DNA of 64,000 nucleotides from JAZGGS01 sp963714405 (GCA_963714405.1 CAVQOH010000002.1:558001-622000); one strand, 5' to 3'. Positions 16,189 through 26,265 are shown, numbered from the stretch's first letter. Numbers and translations: made by a program. Notes: generated by a model from the letters alone, not told the origin.

Positions 16189-17670
16189 TTATCCCAAAAC
16201 CGCGTTTATTCTTTCTACTAAAAGCTTAGAATTAATTGGTTTAATAAGAAGCGTTTTTATTCCTGTTTCCTGGTAAGTTTTTAAAACATCTTCATCTTGT
16301 GGTTTAATAAGCGCAATTGCTGGTATATTAAGGCTTTTGTTTTCCTTTTTAACGTTTTGAATAAATTGTGAACCATCCATAAGTGGTATATCGTGCTCCA
16401 TAATAACAAGGGAAGGCATATAAGTGGATATTAATCCTAATGCTTCAAATCCATTAGCAACACTCAGAATTTTAACAGCGGGAAAGTTTTGTTTGATAAT
16501 TTTTTCATAATCCACTCTGTACTGATCATCATTTATAATAAGAAAAACAGTAGTTACTGAAGCAGGAACTGTGAAATGAAACTCACTTCCTTTTCCTTCT
16601 TCCGAATAAAACCAGATATCACCATTGTGTTTTTCAACTATCTGTTTCGCAAGTGTAAGCCCTAACCCAACTCCTTTTTCACCTTTAGTGCCTTCTGTAG
16701 AAAACAAGGTTCCAATATTAAATAATTTTGTCTTATTTACATCTGAAATACCAACACCTTCATCTTTTACTACAAACTCTATAAAATCTTCATTAAATAA
16801 GTTCGCTGTAACATCAATAAAATCATTTTGTCGCGAATACTTTACTGCGTTGCTTATAAAATTTGTAATCACCTCGTTTATAAGTCTTTCATCAGCATCT
16901 ATATAGATAGAATCAGGAATATTAACCTTTATGTTTACATTTTTTTTAACGGCAATCCTGGTTAAATGAGAAACACAGTTAAAAACGGAGCTCTGCAAAT
17001 GAATTCTACTAGGTTCAATTTTAATTCTTCCTGTTTGAAGGCGTGACCAATCAAGCAAATAATTTATCATTTGCAACTGGTTTTGTGAAGAATCATTAAT
17101 ATAACTAAGGTATTCTATTCTTTCCTTTTCAGAAATTCCCGATTCGTTAAGCAGTATTTCTGAGAAACCAAGAATACTTGTAAACGGGGCTCTAAGATCG
17201 TGAGAAAGAACAGATATAAAGTTATCTTTTGATGAGTTAATTTCTTCGAGCGTTTCAATTTTTTTCTGTAGTTCGTTTATTTTTTGTTTTGTTCGTGAAA
17301 TATCAGTAACTCTACCCGTGTATGCAATACTCTCATTTTTTTCGCTACGGCTGATACAAATTACCTCCCCCATCCATGCTATTTCACCATTTTTCTTTTT
17401 AATCCTATACTGAATTTCAGCGTATTGCATATCGCGGATTTGTTTCAATTGATCGATCAGTTTATTATAATCAGGCAGGTCTTCTCTAAGTATTATATCT
17501 TTATGTTTTTCGGCGAAGGATTGGATTTCCTCAGCAGTATAACCTGTAACTGCAAAAACGCTGCTGGTAAAAAAATATCTTTGCTCTTCGTTTTCATTTA
17601 AAGACCAAAAAAATTCATCTTTAAATTTATTAGCAAATTGATCGGTTAATTTCTCAAATTGGTTATTCAT
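16189..17670 (-). CDS. PAS-domain hybrid histidine kinase with degenerate receiver
   Basis: 493 aa, no membrane segment. PAS domain at ~25-130 (YFFTSSVFAVTGYTAEEIQ; PAC IQYRIKKKNGEIAWMG). HisKA at ~150-215 with phospho-His in FISVLSHDLRAPFTSILG. HATPase at ~255-365 with N box NFISNAVKYS, DEGVGIS and GEKGVGLGLTLAK. A C-terminal receiver-like domain (~372-493) keeps the acidic pair (NDD) and the Lys (LLIKP) but has Glu where the phospho-acceptor Asp should be (VIMEHDIPLMDG). A cytoplasmic sensor; the ligand is unknown, and the receiver probably cannot be phosphorylated normally. Confidence 0.93.
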   Translation of the reverse strand: MNNQFEKLTDQFANKFKDEFFWSLNENEEQRYFFTSSVFAVTGYTAEEIQSFAEKHKDIILREDLPDYNKLIDQLKQIRDMQYAEIQYRIKKKNGEIAWMGEVICISRSEKNESIAYTGRVTDISRTKQKINELQKKIETLEEINSSKDNFISVLSHDLRAPFTSILGFSEILLNESGISEKERIEYLSYINDSSQNQLQMINYLLDWSRLQTGRIKIEPSRIHLQSSVFNCVSHLTRIAVKKNVNIKVNIPDSIYIDADERLINEVITNFISNAVKYSRQNDFIDVTANLFNEDFIEFVVKDEGVGISDVNKTKLFNIGTLFSTEGTKGEKGVGLGLTLAKQIVEKHNGDIWFYSEEGKGSEFHFTVPASVTTVFLIINDDQYRVDYEKIIKQNFPAVKILSVANGFEALGLISTYMPSLVIMEHDIPLMDGSQFIQNVKKENKSLNIPAIALIKPQDEDVLKTYQETGIKTLLIKPINSKLLVERINAVLG

Positions 17671-17750
17671 TAAACTAAAAAATAATAATTAAGTTTATGA
17701 ATAACACGTATTTCATTTCAACTCTTTGAATATATTTTAGATCTTCAAAT

Positions 17751-18923
17751 TTAAACCACAAATACTTTTGCAACATCAACCAGAATTGATGGATTATTAA
17801 TAAGTGCAGTCGTAAAAACTTTGCCGAGCGTTCGTTTTTCCAATGGTATTTTTGAAGCAGCATGTGCAATGCTGTTAAATTTTTCATCAGAAAAGTTGAA
17901 TATTCCTTCTTTTATTTTGTTAAAGGTTACATGTCTTTTGCCAAGCCGTTCATTCCATGCTTTATCATAGGTAAGAAGATGATTAAAATTATTCGTTCTT
18001 ATGGCTTCACCTGCAATCCTGCCTGCAATGCTTCCTCCAATCATTCCACTTGCTATACCTCCACCGCTTAATGGATTCACTTGCCTGGCTGCATCTCCCA
18101 CAAGAGCAATACCCGGAGCAGAAATATTCTCTAAACTTGTTGTGCTTGGTACACCTCCTGCAATAGTAGTTAAAATTGGTGCATTGGGATAACGTTTTTC
18201 CATAAAGGATTTGAGAAATGATTGTGCGGATTTGCTTTTCCCTATCATTCCACTAACACCCAAACCAATATTTGCCGTTTCATCGCCTTTGGGAAAAACC
18301 CAAAAATAACCATGTGGTGCAACATTTTTTCCAAAATAAAAATACAGAGTGCTTTGATCAATGTTAATATTTGATGCAGTAATTTGCACACAACATTCCA
18401 TATCCCTAAAATCAATGTGTGTTTTTAACCCAGCCCATCTACCAACTCTTGATTCGACTCCATCTGCTGCAATTACAATTTTAGACCTTGCTTGTTTTGG
18501 TTCTCCATGGTGTTCATATTTCACACCGCATACTTTATCGTTTTCAATTATTAATCCATTAACGTATGCACGGGTTAATATATGCACACCTTCCTTCGCT
18601 GCACTTTTTGCCAATTCATAATCAAAAATTCTTCTTTCAAGAACATATCCTTCATCTTTTTTATCAAACTGAATTACGACTTCTGTTTCATCGGGGGCAA
18701 CCATGGCAAATTTGTTTATGTGTGCTCTTATCCATCTCTCATCTGAATCTATAAATTCTTCAACACCTGCTTTGCTAATTGCTTCGCCACATCTAACGGG
18801 ATATCCAACATCTCTATCTTTTTCTAACATAAAAACAGAAACTCCCTGCTCTGCTGCAAACCGTGCAGCAATGGATCCTGCAGGACCTGCGCCAACAACT
18901 ATTATATCATAATCGTATTGCAC
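17751..18923 (-). CDS. Geranylgeranyl reductase family FAD-dependent oxidoreductase
   Basis: 390 aa. Rossmann FAD motif VVGAGPAGSIAARFAAEQG at the N-terminus, family signature GYPVRCGEAIS near residue 45, ADGVESRVGRWAGL, and the second FAD motif GIALVGDAARQVNPLSGGGI. Members reduce prenyl chains of lipids, quinones or carotenoids. GTG start overlapping the last base of the ferredoxin stop (TAGTG), so the two are translationally coupled and the ferredoxin is the likely electron donor. The actual substrate here is not known. Confidence 0.92.
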   Translation of the reverse strand: MQYDYDIIVVGAGPAGSIAARFAAEQGVSVFMLEKDRDVGYPVRCGEAISKAGVEEFIDSDERWIRAHINKFAMVAPDETEVVIQFDKKDEGYVLERRIFDYELAKSAAKEGVHILTRAYVNGLIIENDKVCGVKYEHHGEPKQARSKIVIAADGVESRVGRWAGLKTHIDFRDMECCVQITASNINIDQSTLYFYFGKNVAPHGYFWVFPKGDETANIGLGVSGMIGKSKSAQSFLKSFMEKRYPNAPILTTIAGGVPSTTSLENISAPGIALVGDAARQVNPLSGGGIASGMIGGSIAGRIAGEAIRTNNFNHLLTYDKAWNERLGKRHVTFNKIKEGIFNFSDEKFNSIAHAASKIPLEKRTLGKVFTTALINNPSILVDVAKVFVV

Positions 18924-19144
18924 TAAACGGGTATTCCTTCTTTGTTAAATTTAAAAACTTCTATTGGGCAACTCCATATACATTTTGAACAATTTGTGCA
19001 ACGTTCATCAATTAAAGAAATTTCTGCTTCTTTCAGTTCAATTGCATCTTCAGGGCATATTCCCACACAGCAGCCGCAAAAATCACATTTGTCCTGAAGA
19101 ATTTCTATCATCAGTGTTCCGTTTTTTGCTTTTCTTAATTGCAT
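18923..19144 (-). CDS. 2x[4Fe-4S] ferredoxin
   Basis: 73 aa (62 aa if the ATG at 19111, MIEILQDKC, is used; this one has GGAAC upstream). Two complete cluster motifs: CDFCGCCVGICP and CTNCSKCIWSCP. Carries electrons, most likely to the geranylgeranyl reductase whose start codon overlaps the stop of this gene. Confidence 0.93.
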   Translation of the reverse strand: MQLRKAKNGTLMIEILQDKCDFCGCCVGICPEDAIELKEAEISLIDERCTNCSKCIWSCPIEVFKFNKEGIPV

Positions 19145-19323
19145 TAATATTTAAAAATTAAGATTAATTGTAACTTATTATAAATTAAATTGTCTCGTTT
19201 TCTAAAAGCGAAGTTACTTAAAGATGGGTTTATATTAAAGTAACCAACTTTGTGTAAATGAAATAATTATTTTATTAATAGAAAAAATTATTATGTTGAA
19301 TGCAGAAAATCTGATATCTATTT

Positions 19324-21504
19324 ATGTCTAAAATCAAAAAGTTTGGAACGTTCAGCGGGGTATTTACACCTTCTATTTTAACAATACTTGGTGTAATAAT
19401 GTATTTACGCCTTCCATGGATAGTTGGGCAGGCAGGTCTGTTTGCAGCTTTAGCTATTATTTTAATAGCTCATTTAATTTCAGTAACAACAGGTCTTAGT
19501 GTATCATCAATAGCTACGGACAAAAAGGTGAAAACCGGGGGAACATATTATATGATCTCACGCAGCCTGGGATTACCAATCGGCGGTACCTTAGGTCTTG
19601 CACTTTTTGTAGGATTATCTTTTAGCGTAAGTTTATATCTTATTGGTTTTTCAGAGAGTTTTTTGTCTTACTGGGGTTATGATGTTAATAAAACTACAAT
19701 TAGAATTGCCGGAACGCTTGTTTTGCTTTTTGTTACAGGAATTACTTTTCTCAGTACAAAGTTAGCCATAAGATCCCAGTTTTATATTATGGCTGCAATT
19801 GTACTTTCCATTTCATCAATTGTATTTGGTAGTCATTCATTTGAGCCATCTAAAATATTGTTAACTCCTTCTGCAGATGCTGTTCCTTTTATAGTAATGT
19901 TTGGAATATTTTTCCCTGCGGTTACTGGTTTCGAAGCGGGGGTATCAATGTCTGGTGATCTGGAAGATCCTAAAAAATCCATACCTAAAGGAACGATTAC
20001 CGCAATACTTGTTGGTTTAGTGGTTTACATAGCACTCGTTTTTTTCTTTTCTTACACGGTTGATTCAGGGATACTTGTCAATGATCCGCAGGTATTATTA
20101 AAAATTTCATTTCTTCCTGAACTCGTTATCGCGGGTATCTGGGGTGCAACTTTATCGTCAGCGTTTGGAAGTATTTTGGGAGCACCAAGAATTTTACAGG
20201 CAACCGCAAAAGATAAAATTACACCGAAATTTTTCAGCAAAGGTTACGGTGTTCTTAATGAACCAAGAAATGCCCTGTTATTATGTTTTGTAATTGCTGA
20301 AGCAGGCATTCTGATTGGTGAACTTGACGTGATTGCTAGAATAGTTTCGATGTTTTTCATCACCGCTTACGGATTTTTAAACTTAAGCTGTGCAATTGAA
20401 AACTGGGCTGGTTCTGATTTTCATCCTGAATTTAGAATGCCTATTTGGGTTAGCTTGCTTGGTGCAGCAGCTTGTTTAATTGTAATGATTCAACTTGATT
20501 TGCTTGCAATGATTCTTGCAACTGTAATTCTAGGATCACTTTTTACTTACTTACAAAGAAAGGAATTAAAACTTAAAAGCGGTGATGCATGGAACGGATT
20601 TTGGGATTCTGTTGTAAGATTTGGTTTAATAAAATTAAAAAATGCAAAGGCTGAATGGAGAAACTGGAAACCAAACATAATATTATTTAGTGGTGGATCT
20701 TATGCCCGCCCGTACTTGATTGAGTTAGGAAAGACATTTGTTGGTAAGATGGGGATTCTTTCTAACTTTGATTTGATAGAAAATAAAACTTCTGATTTGT
20801 TATTTACAAAAGCGGAACAATCAGTTAAACAAGAAGAAGAAGAAGATTCCAAGGGTGTTTTTACTAGGAGGCACGAATGCAGGGACATTTACGAGGGAAT
20901 GGAGATTATTGCAAGCATGTACGGTTTTTCAGGGGTTGAACCAAATACCATTTTTATGGGATGGCCAAAGGATACAAAAAATCCTTTGAAGTTTGCAAAA
21001 TTGCTCATGCATTTAAATAAGCTGGATTATAATTCGCTCTTCTTAAACTACAACGATGAAAAGGGATTTGGTGAAAGGAAAAAAATCGATATTTGGTGGC
21101 GCGGAGCAGGAAATAATTTTTCACTTGCTGCAACGCTTGCAAGAATTATTATTTCAGATGATGATTGGTACAGAACTAAAATCAGATTGTTGACAATAAA
21201 AGATAAGCTTTCTAATACAAGAGTTTTAGAATATGGAACGAGTAGTGTATTGAAAACACTTAGAATTGATGCTTCGGTAAAAATTATTGATAACCAGGAA
21301 GAACAAAAAAATATTTTTGATATCATCAAAGAAGAATCTCAATCAACGGATCTTTCTATGTTTGGTATCCCCCCGATTGATGAAGAAAATCCAACCGGCT
21401 ATATTGAAAACATAAACTCATTGCTAAATAATGTGGGTACATCACTATTAATTAATGCTTCTTCATTTTTTAAGGAAATAAAAAGTGCTGAAGAACAGGA
21501 TTGA
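19324..21504 (+). CDS. Cation-chloride-cotransporter-like (SLC12/APC) permease
   Basis: 726 aa. About twelve membrane helices over residues ~12-425, starting FGTFSGVFTPSILTILGVIMYLRLPW, which is the first-helix signature of the SLC12 family; also KTGGTYYMISRSLG and FGIFFPAVTGFEAGVSMSGDL. A soluble C-terminal part of ~300 residues follows, as in eukaryotic Na-K-Cl and K-Cl transporters (PNIILFSGGSYARPYL). It may move ions or amino acids; substrate is not certain. No clear Shine-Dalgarno precedes the ATG. Stands alone, with a 162-bp gap before it that contains no recognisable gene. Confidence 0.9.
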   Translation: MSKIKKFGTFSGVFTPSILTILGVIMYLRLPWIVGQAGLFAALAIILIAHLISVTTGLSVSSIATDKKVKTGGTYYMISRSLGLPIGGTLGLALFVGLSFSVSLYLIGFSESFLSYWGYDVNKTTIRIAGTLVLLFVTGITFLSTKLAIRSQFYIMAAIVLSISSIVFGSHSFEPSKILLTPSADAVPFIVMFGIFFPAVTGFEAGVSMSGDLEDPKKSIPKGTITAILVGLVVYIALVFFFSYTVDSGILVNDPQVLLKISFLPELVIAGIWGATLSSAFGSILGAPRILQATAKDKITPKFFSKGYGVLNEPRNALLLCFVIAEAGILIGELDVIARIVSMFFITAYGFLNLSCAIENWAGSDFHPEFRMPIWVSLLGAAACLIVMIQLDLLAMILATVILGSLFTYLQRKELKLKSGDAWNGFWDSVVRFGLIKLKNAKAEWRNWKPNIILFSGGSYARPYLIELGKTFVGKMGILSNFDLIENKTSDLLFTKAEQSVKQEEEEDSKGVFTRRHECRDIYEGMEIIASMYGFSGVEPNTIFMGWPKDTKNPLKFAKLLMHLNKLDYNSLFLNYNDEKGFGERKKIDIWWRGAGNNFSLAATLARIIISDDDWYRTKIRLLTIKDKLSNTRVLEYGTSSVLKTLRIDASVKIIDNQEEQKNIFDIIKEESQSTDLSMFGIPPIDEENPTGYIENINSLLNNVGTSLLINASSFFKEIKSAEEQD

Positions 21505-21523
21505 GCTGATTTTTGTGAATCAT

Positions 21524-23401
21524 TTATTCAATAACAAGCTCTGATTTTAACTTTTTCTTTTCATTCTCAAGTTCCTTATTAGTGCGCATTAATAACAATT
21601 GTTGTTCTTCGTTATCTGTTAACTCAAGTGCACGGTGATTTGCTTGTATCTGCAAATCGGTTTTTTCGAACCTGAATCGCATTATTATATCTTTAGTATA
21701 TTTCTCAATTATCATTTCCTCTGTTACCCCTGGGAACCGGTTTTCCCAGTTACTGCTTATGGAATATTTATCAAAGGTTATCTCGCGTAAATAGGTTTCA
21801 AGTTGCTCATCAATTATACTCGCAAAAATAGAATCTGCGGTTATATTTTCATCTTGTTTATATTCATCAACAATATGTTTTATAATTTGCCGGTGGAATC
21901 CTTCTGAAAATTCATCAGGATGTGTGTATGTAAATATTAGATCTCTATTTTTTTTTGATGATTCGATTAGAAGTTTAATCAGTTCTATCTCAAGATTATA
22001 AATTACCACAGATTCTATTTTGTTTTTTTCAATGTTTAGCGCAAGTTTATCTGCTGAATTATTTGTTACATTGCTTTTTACCGTTCTTCTATCAAATTTT
22101 TCCGTTTGTTTTACTTGTTTTATTAACTCACTCTCCAAAAGTTTTTCGCGTATGTTAAACTTTTTTGCGATGTTTTTTAGTAAAAGAGTTCGCTTCAGTT
22201 CATCATTTATTAAAGCAACAGGTTTAATAAGTTCTCTTATTGCTTCCGTTGCAGATGCAGGATCGTCAAATTTTCCAAGAGAATAGTAATAACCAGTTTG
22301 ATACTCAAGAAAATTTTCTGCTTTCTTAATTAACTCATCAAAATCATCTTTTCCACACTTATTTATGTAAGAATCAGGATCTTCTTTTTCTGGGAGTGAT
22401 ACAATTTTCACTTCCATATCTCTTTTTAATAAAAGTTCAATACTTCTCATAGAGGCTTTTATTCCAGCAGTATCAGAATCAAAAAGCAATACAACATTTT
22501 TTGTGTATCTGCTAAGTAACTGAACCTGATCATCGGTAAGTGCTGTACCTGAAACTGCGACCACATTTCTAACACCATTTTGGTAAAGTGAAATCAGGTC
22601 CATATATCCTTCAACAAGGATGGCTTTATCAAGTTTTCTTATTTCATCTTTGGCGTGTGATAGTCCGTAAAGAGTTCTGCCTTTAATGTAAACGAGAGAT
22701 TCGGGAGAATTTAAATACTTTGCTGATTTTTCTTTTTCGTCCAGCACTCTTCCAGCAAATGCAACAACTCTTCCGTTAGGCGAGAATATTGGAAAGATTA
22801 TCCTGCCTGAAAATTTATCGTAAACTCTACCTTCTTTATTTCTTCCGGCTAAGCCGAGAGTAGTAATTTTTTCTTCATCAAAGCCCTTTTCTTTACTGAA
22901 ATTAATAAAATTTTCCCAACCGTTAAGTGCGTAACCCAAACCAAATGTGCGCATTGTTTGCGTTTTTATATTTCGCTTCTGAAAATAATCTCTTGCCAGT
23001 TTGCCTTCATCATCATTTAATAAAAGATTGGAAAAATATTTTGCTGTTGCTGTATTTATATCATAATAAATTTCCTGTTCTGATTGCTGCTCGTTGTAAG
23101 CAGTTTGTTCATAATCAATTGTAATTCCAAGCTGTTCAGCAAGCTGCTGTACCGATTCAACAAAAGATATTTTTTGAAATTCCATTAAAAACTTAAATAC
23201 ATTTCCACCGGTATGGCAGCCAAAACAGTGAAAAATCTGTTTTTCTTCACTTACAGTAAAAGAAGGGGTTTTTTCTGAATGAAAGGGACACAAACCAATA
23301 TAGTTTTTCCCTCGTTTACGCAGTTGCACAAATTCAGAAACTACATCAACTACGCTGGCTGTGGTTCTTATTTCTTCTATTTTTGATTCGGGAATTCGCA
23401 T
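21524..23401 (-). CDS. dnaG: DNA primase
   Basis: 625 aa, full length. CHC2 zinc finger (CPFHSEKTPSF ... FHCFGCHTGG) at ~38-66, RNA polymerase domain, and TOPRIM domain with LVEGYMDLISLYQNGV (Glu) and LLFDSDTAGIKA (Asp pair). The C-terminal ~200 residues form a DnaB-interaction region that is divergent, as usual. Makes RNA primers at the replication fork. Convergent with the permease gene, which ends 19 bp away. Confidence 0.97.
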   Translation of the reverse strand: MRIPESKIEEIRTTASVVDVVSEFVQLRKRGKNYIGLCPFHSEKTPSFTVSEEKQIFHCFGCHTGGNVFKFLMEFQKISFVESVQQLAEQLGITIDYEQTAYNEQQSEQEIYYDINTATAKYFSNLLLNDDEGKLARDYFQKRNIKTQTMRTFGLGYALNGWENFINFSKEKGFDEEKITTLGLAGRNKEGRVYDKFSGRIIFPIFSPNGRVVAFAGRVLDEKEKSAKYLNSPESLVYIKGRTLYGLSHAKDEIRKLDKAILVEGYMDLISLYQNGVRNVVAVSGTALTDDQVQLLSRYTKNVVLLFDSDTAGIKASMRSIELLLKRDMEVKIVSLPEKEDPDSYINKCGKDDFDELIKKAENFLEYQTGYYYSLGKFDDPASATEAIRELIKPVALINDELKRTLLLKNIAKKFNIREKLLESELIKQVKQTEKFDRRTVKSNVTNNSADKLALNIEKNKIESVVIYNLEIELIKLLIESSKKNRDLIFTYTHPDEFSEGFHRQIIKHIVDEYKQDENITADSIFASIIDEQLETYLREITFDKYSISSNWENRFPGVTEEMIIEKYTKDIIMRFRFEKTDLQIQANHRALELTDNEEQQLLLMRTNKELENEKKKLKSELVIE

Positions 23402-23535
23402 ATTTATTTATACAATTATAATGTAAATATACACTTAACAGTACCAATTGTGAAGATGAAAAATTTATATTTAATATCGTTAAATCAAATCTTTATATTT
23501 GCAGCAATTATTAATATGAATAACTTCCATAATAA

Positions 23536-24057
23536 ATGAACTCGAAAGCTAAAAACAGCGTTTTACTATTTCTTTCCTCAAATAATTTTAATGAAGAAGA
23601 ATATTTAATTGTTAAAAAGCTTCTGCTTAAGTATGATAAAAATATTTTTATCACTTCAGACGATCATCATTATTGTTGCGGAAGTAATGGTTTAAAAGTT
23701 AAATCGGATACAAGTTTTTATAATATTAATATTAAAAACTTTGCGGCATTAATTCTTATTGGAGGTATGGGTATCAAAGCTTACTGGAATGATGAAAGAT
23801 TGCATAAAATAATATGTAATTTTAGCAATGCCAATAAAGCAATCGGTGCAATTTGCTCTGCTCCCGTAATTTTAGCAAAAGCCGGAATTCTTAAAAATTG
23901 TGCCGCAACATGCTACTCTGAAAATGCAAATGAGTTGATGAATTTAGGTATCAATTACCAAGACAGAGCAGTTATAGTTGATAATAATATTGTAACATCA
24001 AGTGGTTCACAGTATTCAGCGCAATTTGCTGAAGCTGTTCTTCACTTAATAAAATAA
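23536..24057 (+). CDS. DJ-1/PfpI family protein
   Basis: 173 aa. Flavodoxin-like alpha/beta fold with GGMGIKAYWND and the nucleophile elbow GAICSAPVILAKAGIL (Cys ~115), then a typical C-terminal SSGSQYSAQFAEAVL. Members are glyoxalases, deglycases or chaperones; which one is not visible. A TATATTTG (23494-23501), like the Bacteroidota -7 element, lies 35 nt upstream, without a clear -33 partner. ispG begins 35 nt after the stop. Confidence 0.9.
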   Translation: MNSKAKNSVLLFLSSNNFNEEEYLIVKKLLLKYDKNIFITSDDHHYCCGSNGLKVKSDTSFYNINIKNFAALILIGGMGIKAYWNDERLHKIICNFSNANKAIGAICSAPVILAKAGILKNCAATCYSENANELMNLGINYQDRAVIVDNNIVTSSGSQYSAQFAEAVLHLIK

Positions 24058-24092
24058 ATGATTCCTCACTGAATATTAACCACCAAAATCTG

Positions 24093-26073
24093 ATGATAGA
24101 TAATTCAAAAAAATATTGTAACAGCTTAACAAAGTATTCACGATTTATAACGAGAGAAGTTTATATTGGAGATATACCGCTTGGTGCATTAAATCCGATT
24201 AGAATCCAATCGATGACCACAACAGATACAATGAATACTGTTGCAACAGTTGAGCAAACTATAAGAATGGTTAACGCGGGTTGTGAATATGTTAGAATTA
24301 CAGCACCAAGTATCAATGAAGCAAAAAATCTTAAAAATATAAAAAATGAGTTGAGAAAACGCGGCTGCAATGTTCCACTAATTGCAGACATACATTTTAC
24401 ACCTAATGCTGCCGAAATTGCTGCAACAATAGTTGAAAAAGTAAGAATCAATCCGGGAAATTACGCTGATAAGAAAAAGTTTAACACAATAGAATATACC
24501 AATGATCAATATAACGCTGAACTTGAACGGATAAGTAAAAAGTTTATACCACTTATAAATATTTGCAAAGAGCACGGTACAGCAATGCGGATTGGAACTA
24601 ATCATGGTTCTCTTTCTGATAGAATTATGAACCGTTACGGCGATACACCGCTTGGTATGGTTGAATCTGCACTGGAATTTGTACGAATTTGTGAAGGTTT
24701 AAACTACCAGGATATCGTTCTATCAATGAAAGCAAGCAACACGCAAGTTATGGTACAAGCATACCGGCTGCTTGTTAACAAAATGATAGAAGAAGGAATG
24801 AATTACCCTCTTCATCTTGGTGTTACAGAAGCTGGTGGCGGAGAAGATGGAAGAATAAAATCTGCTGTAGGAATTGGAAGTTTGTTAGAGGATGGTTTAG
24901 GAGATACGGTCAGGGTATCACTTACAGAAGAACCGGAATATGAAGCTCCGGTTGCTATTTCATTGGTTCACCGGTATGCTAAACGAGCAGAACACAAACA
25001 AATTCAATCTATTAATATAAATCCGGTTGATCCATTTACTTATTCAAAAAGGAAATCATTTGAACTGAGAAATGTAGGAGGAAGCAATCATCCGGTAGTA
25101 GTTGCAGATTTAAGTTCACATAAAAATATTTCCAGAGATCTTTTGAAAGACATTGGCTATACTTACAATGCTAAAACTGATAAATGGAATGTAAGTGATT
25201 TTGCTGCTGATTTTGTTTTTAGCGGTAATATAGTAATCGAATTCCCTATTCCTTCCGGGTTAAAACAAATATGCAATTACAGTACCTGGTTAAATCTTCC
25301 GGATAGAAAAGATTCATTTCCACTTATTTCTTTTGAGGATTTTAAAAAAGCAAAAATATTACCTGAAGATTTATTGTTCATCAAATCTGACTTAGATTTA
25401 CTTACCAAAGAATTCATTGAAATTATAAAATCAAAAAACAACGCGGTTCTCATTGTTGAAACTGACAACAATCATGGAATGGCTGAACAGCGTCGATTTT
25501 TTCATGAGTCTGATGATTAATAACATTGAGAACCCGGTAATTATTAAAAGAGATTATAAAAAAATTTCACAGGAAGAATTTTTACTCTTTTCTGCAACTG
25601 ATATTGGATCTTTACTGATTGACGGTTTTGGTGATGGTGCCTGGGTTACATTTGATGATATAAAAAAGCTTAAGAATGAAAAAACTAAATATATAAGTGA
25701 ATCATCAACCAAATTTAATAATCGCACTTTATTCGGGATTTTACAGGCAGCAAGAGTTAGAATTTCTAAAACTGATTACATTGCTTGCCCATCTTGCGGA
25801 AGAACTCTTTTCGATCTTCAGGAAACAACGGAAATGATTAGAAATAAAACAAGCCACTTGAAAGGTTTAAAAATTGCAATTATGGGCTGTATTGTTAACG
25901 GACCGGGGGAAATGGCCGATGCCGATTACGGTTATGTCGGATCAGGTATTGATAAAATTTCGCTATACAGAGGAAAAAATGTGGTGGCAGCAAATATTCC
26001 AGCCGAAAAAGCTGTGGATTCCTTAATAAGTATAATCAGGGAGGATGGTAAATGGACTGATCCCGTAGAGTAA
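24093..26073 (+). CDS. ispG: IspG (GcpE), 4-hydroxy-3-methylbut-2-enyl diphosphate synthase, apparent +1 frameshift
   Basis: The protein makes HMBPP in the MEP isoprenoid pathway using a [4Fe-4S] cluster. The first frame (24093-25520) covers the TIM barrel (IQSMTTTDTMNTVATV, AEAGCEYVRI-like, LGVTEAGGGEDG) and the long insert typical of Bacteroidota/Chlorobi. The second frame (25453-26073) carries the cluster domain (CPSCGRTLFDL, MGCIVNGPGEMADADYGY). The frames join at a run of six T (25497-25502): with one T removed the protein continues ...GMAEQRRFF-MSLMINNI... to ~659 aa, the family length. Almost certainly one gene; the break is a sequencing or assembly error, a real mutation, or recoding. 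dxr of the same pathway is intact at 41448. Confidence 0.9.
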
Positions 26074-26190
26074 ATAAAGTTAATCTCAATAATTAAAATT
26101 GATTTTTTACAATATTAGCTTTATATTATTACCCTTAATATGATTGTGTTAAAATTTCACATTTTAAAATTTATTTTAATAAAAAACATT

Positions 26191-26208
26191 GGGGAATGTA
26201 AGTTCCCC
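26191..26208 (+). other. Hairpin between ispG and nif3
   Basis: GGGGAA-TGTAAG-TTCCCC forms a 6-bp stem. It lies 23 nt upstream of a second hairpin with a T-run (26231-26263). The pair could be the end of the ispG mRNA, or a small RNA or leader. I see nothing coding in the 192-bp gap. Confidence 0.5.
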
Positions 26209-26230
26209 GAACAAAACTAAAAATTTCAAG

Positions 26231-26263
26231 ATGCACTTCAACCATAGAAGTGCATTTTTTTTT
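26231..26263 (+). terminator. Terminator-like hairpin directly before the nif3 start
   Basis: ATGCACTTC / GAAGTGCAT is a perfect 9-bp stem with a 7-nt loop, followed by nine T. Only two bases separate the T-run from the ATG of the next gene. It should end ispG transcription, but its place leaves no leader or Shine-Dalgarno for the next gene, so it could also act as an attenuator. Confidence 0.75.
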
Positions 26264-26265
26264 AT

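Noticed and set aside
17675..17887. Open frame on the minus strand overlapping the reductase 3' end
   Set aside because: It is in a different frame inside the reductase gene, with no family features.
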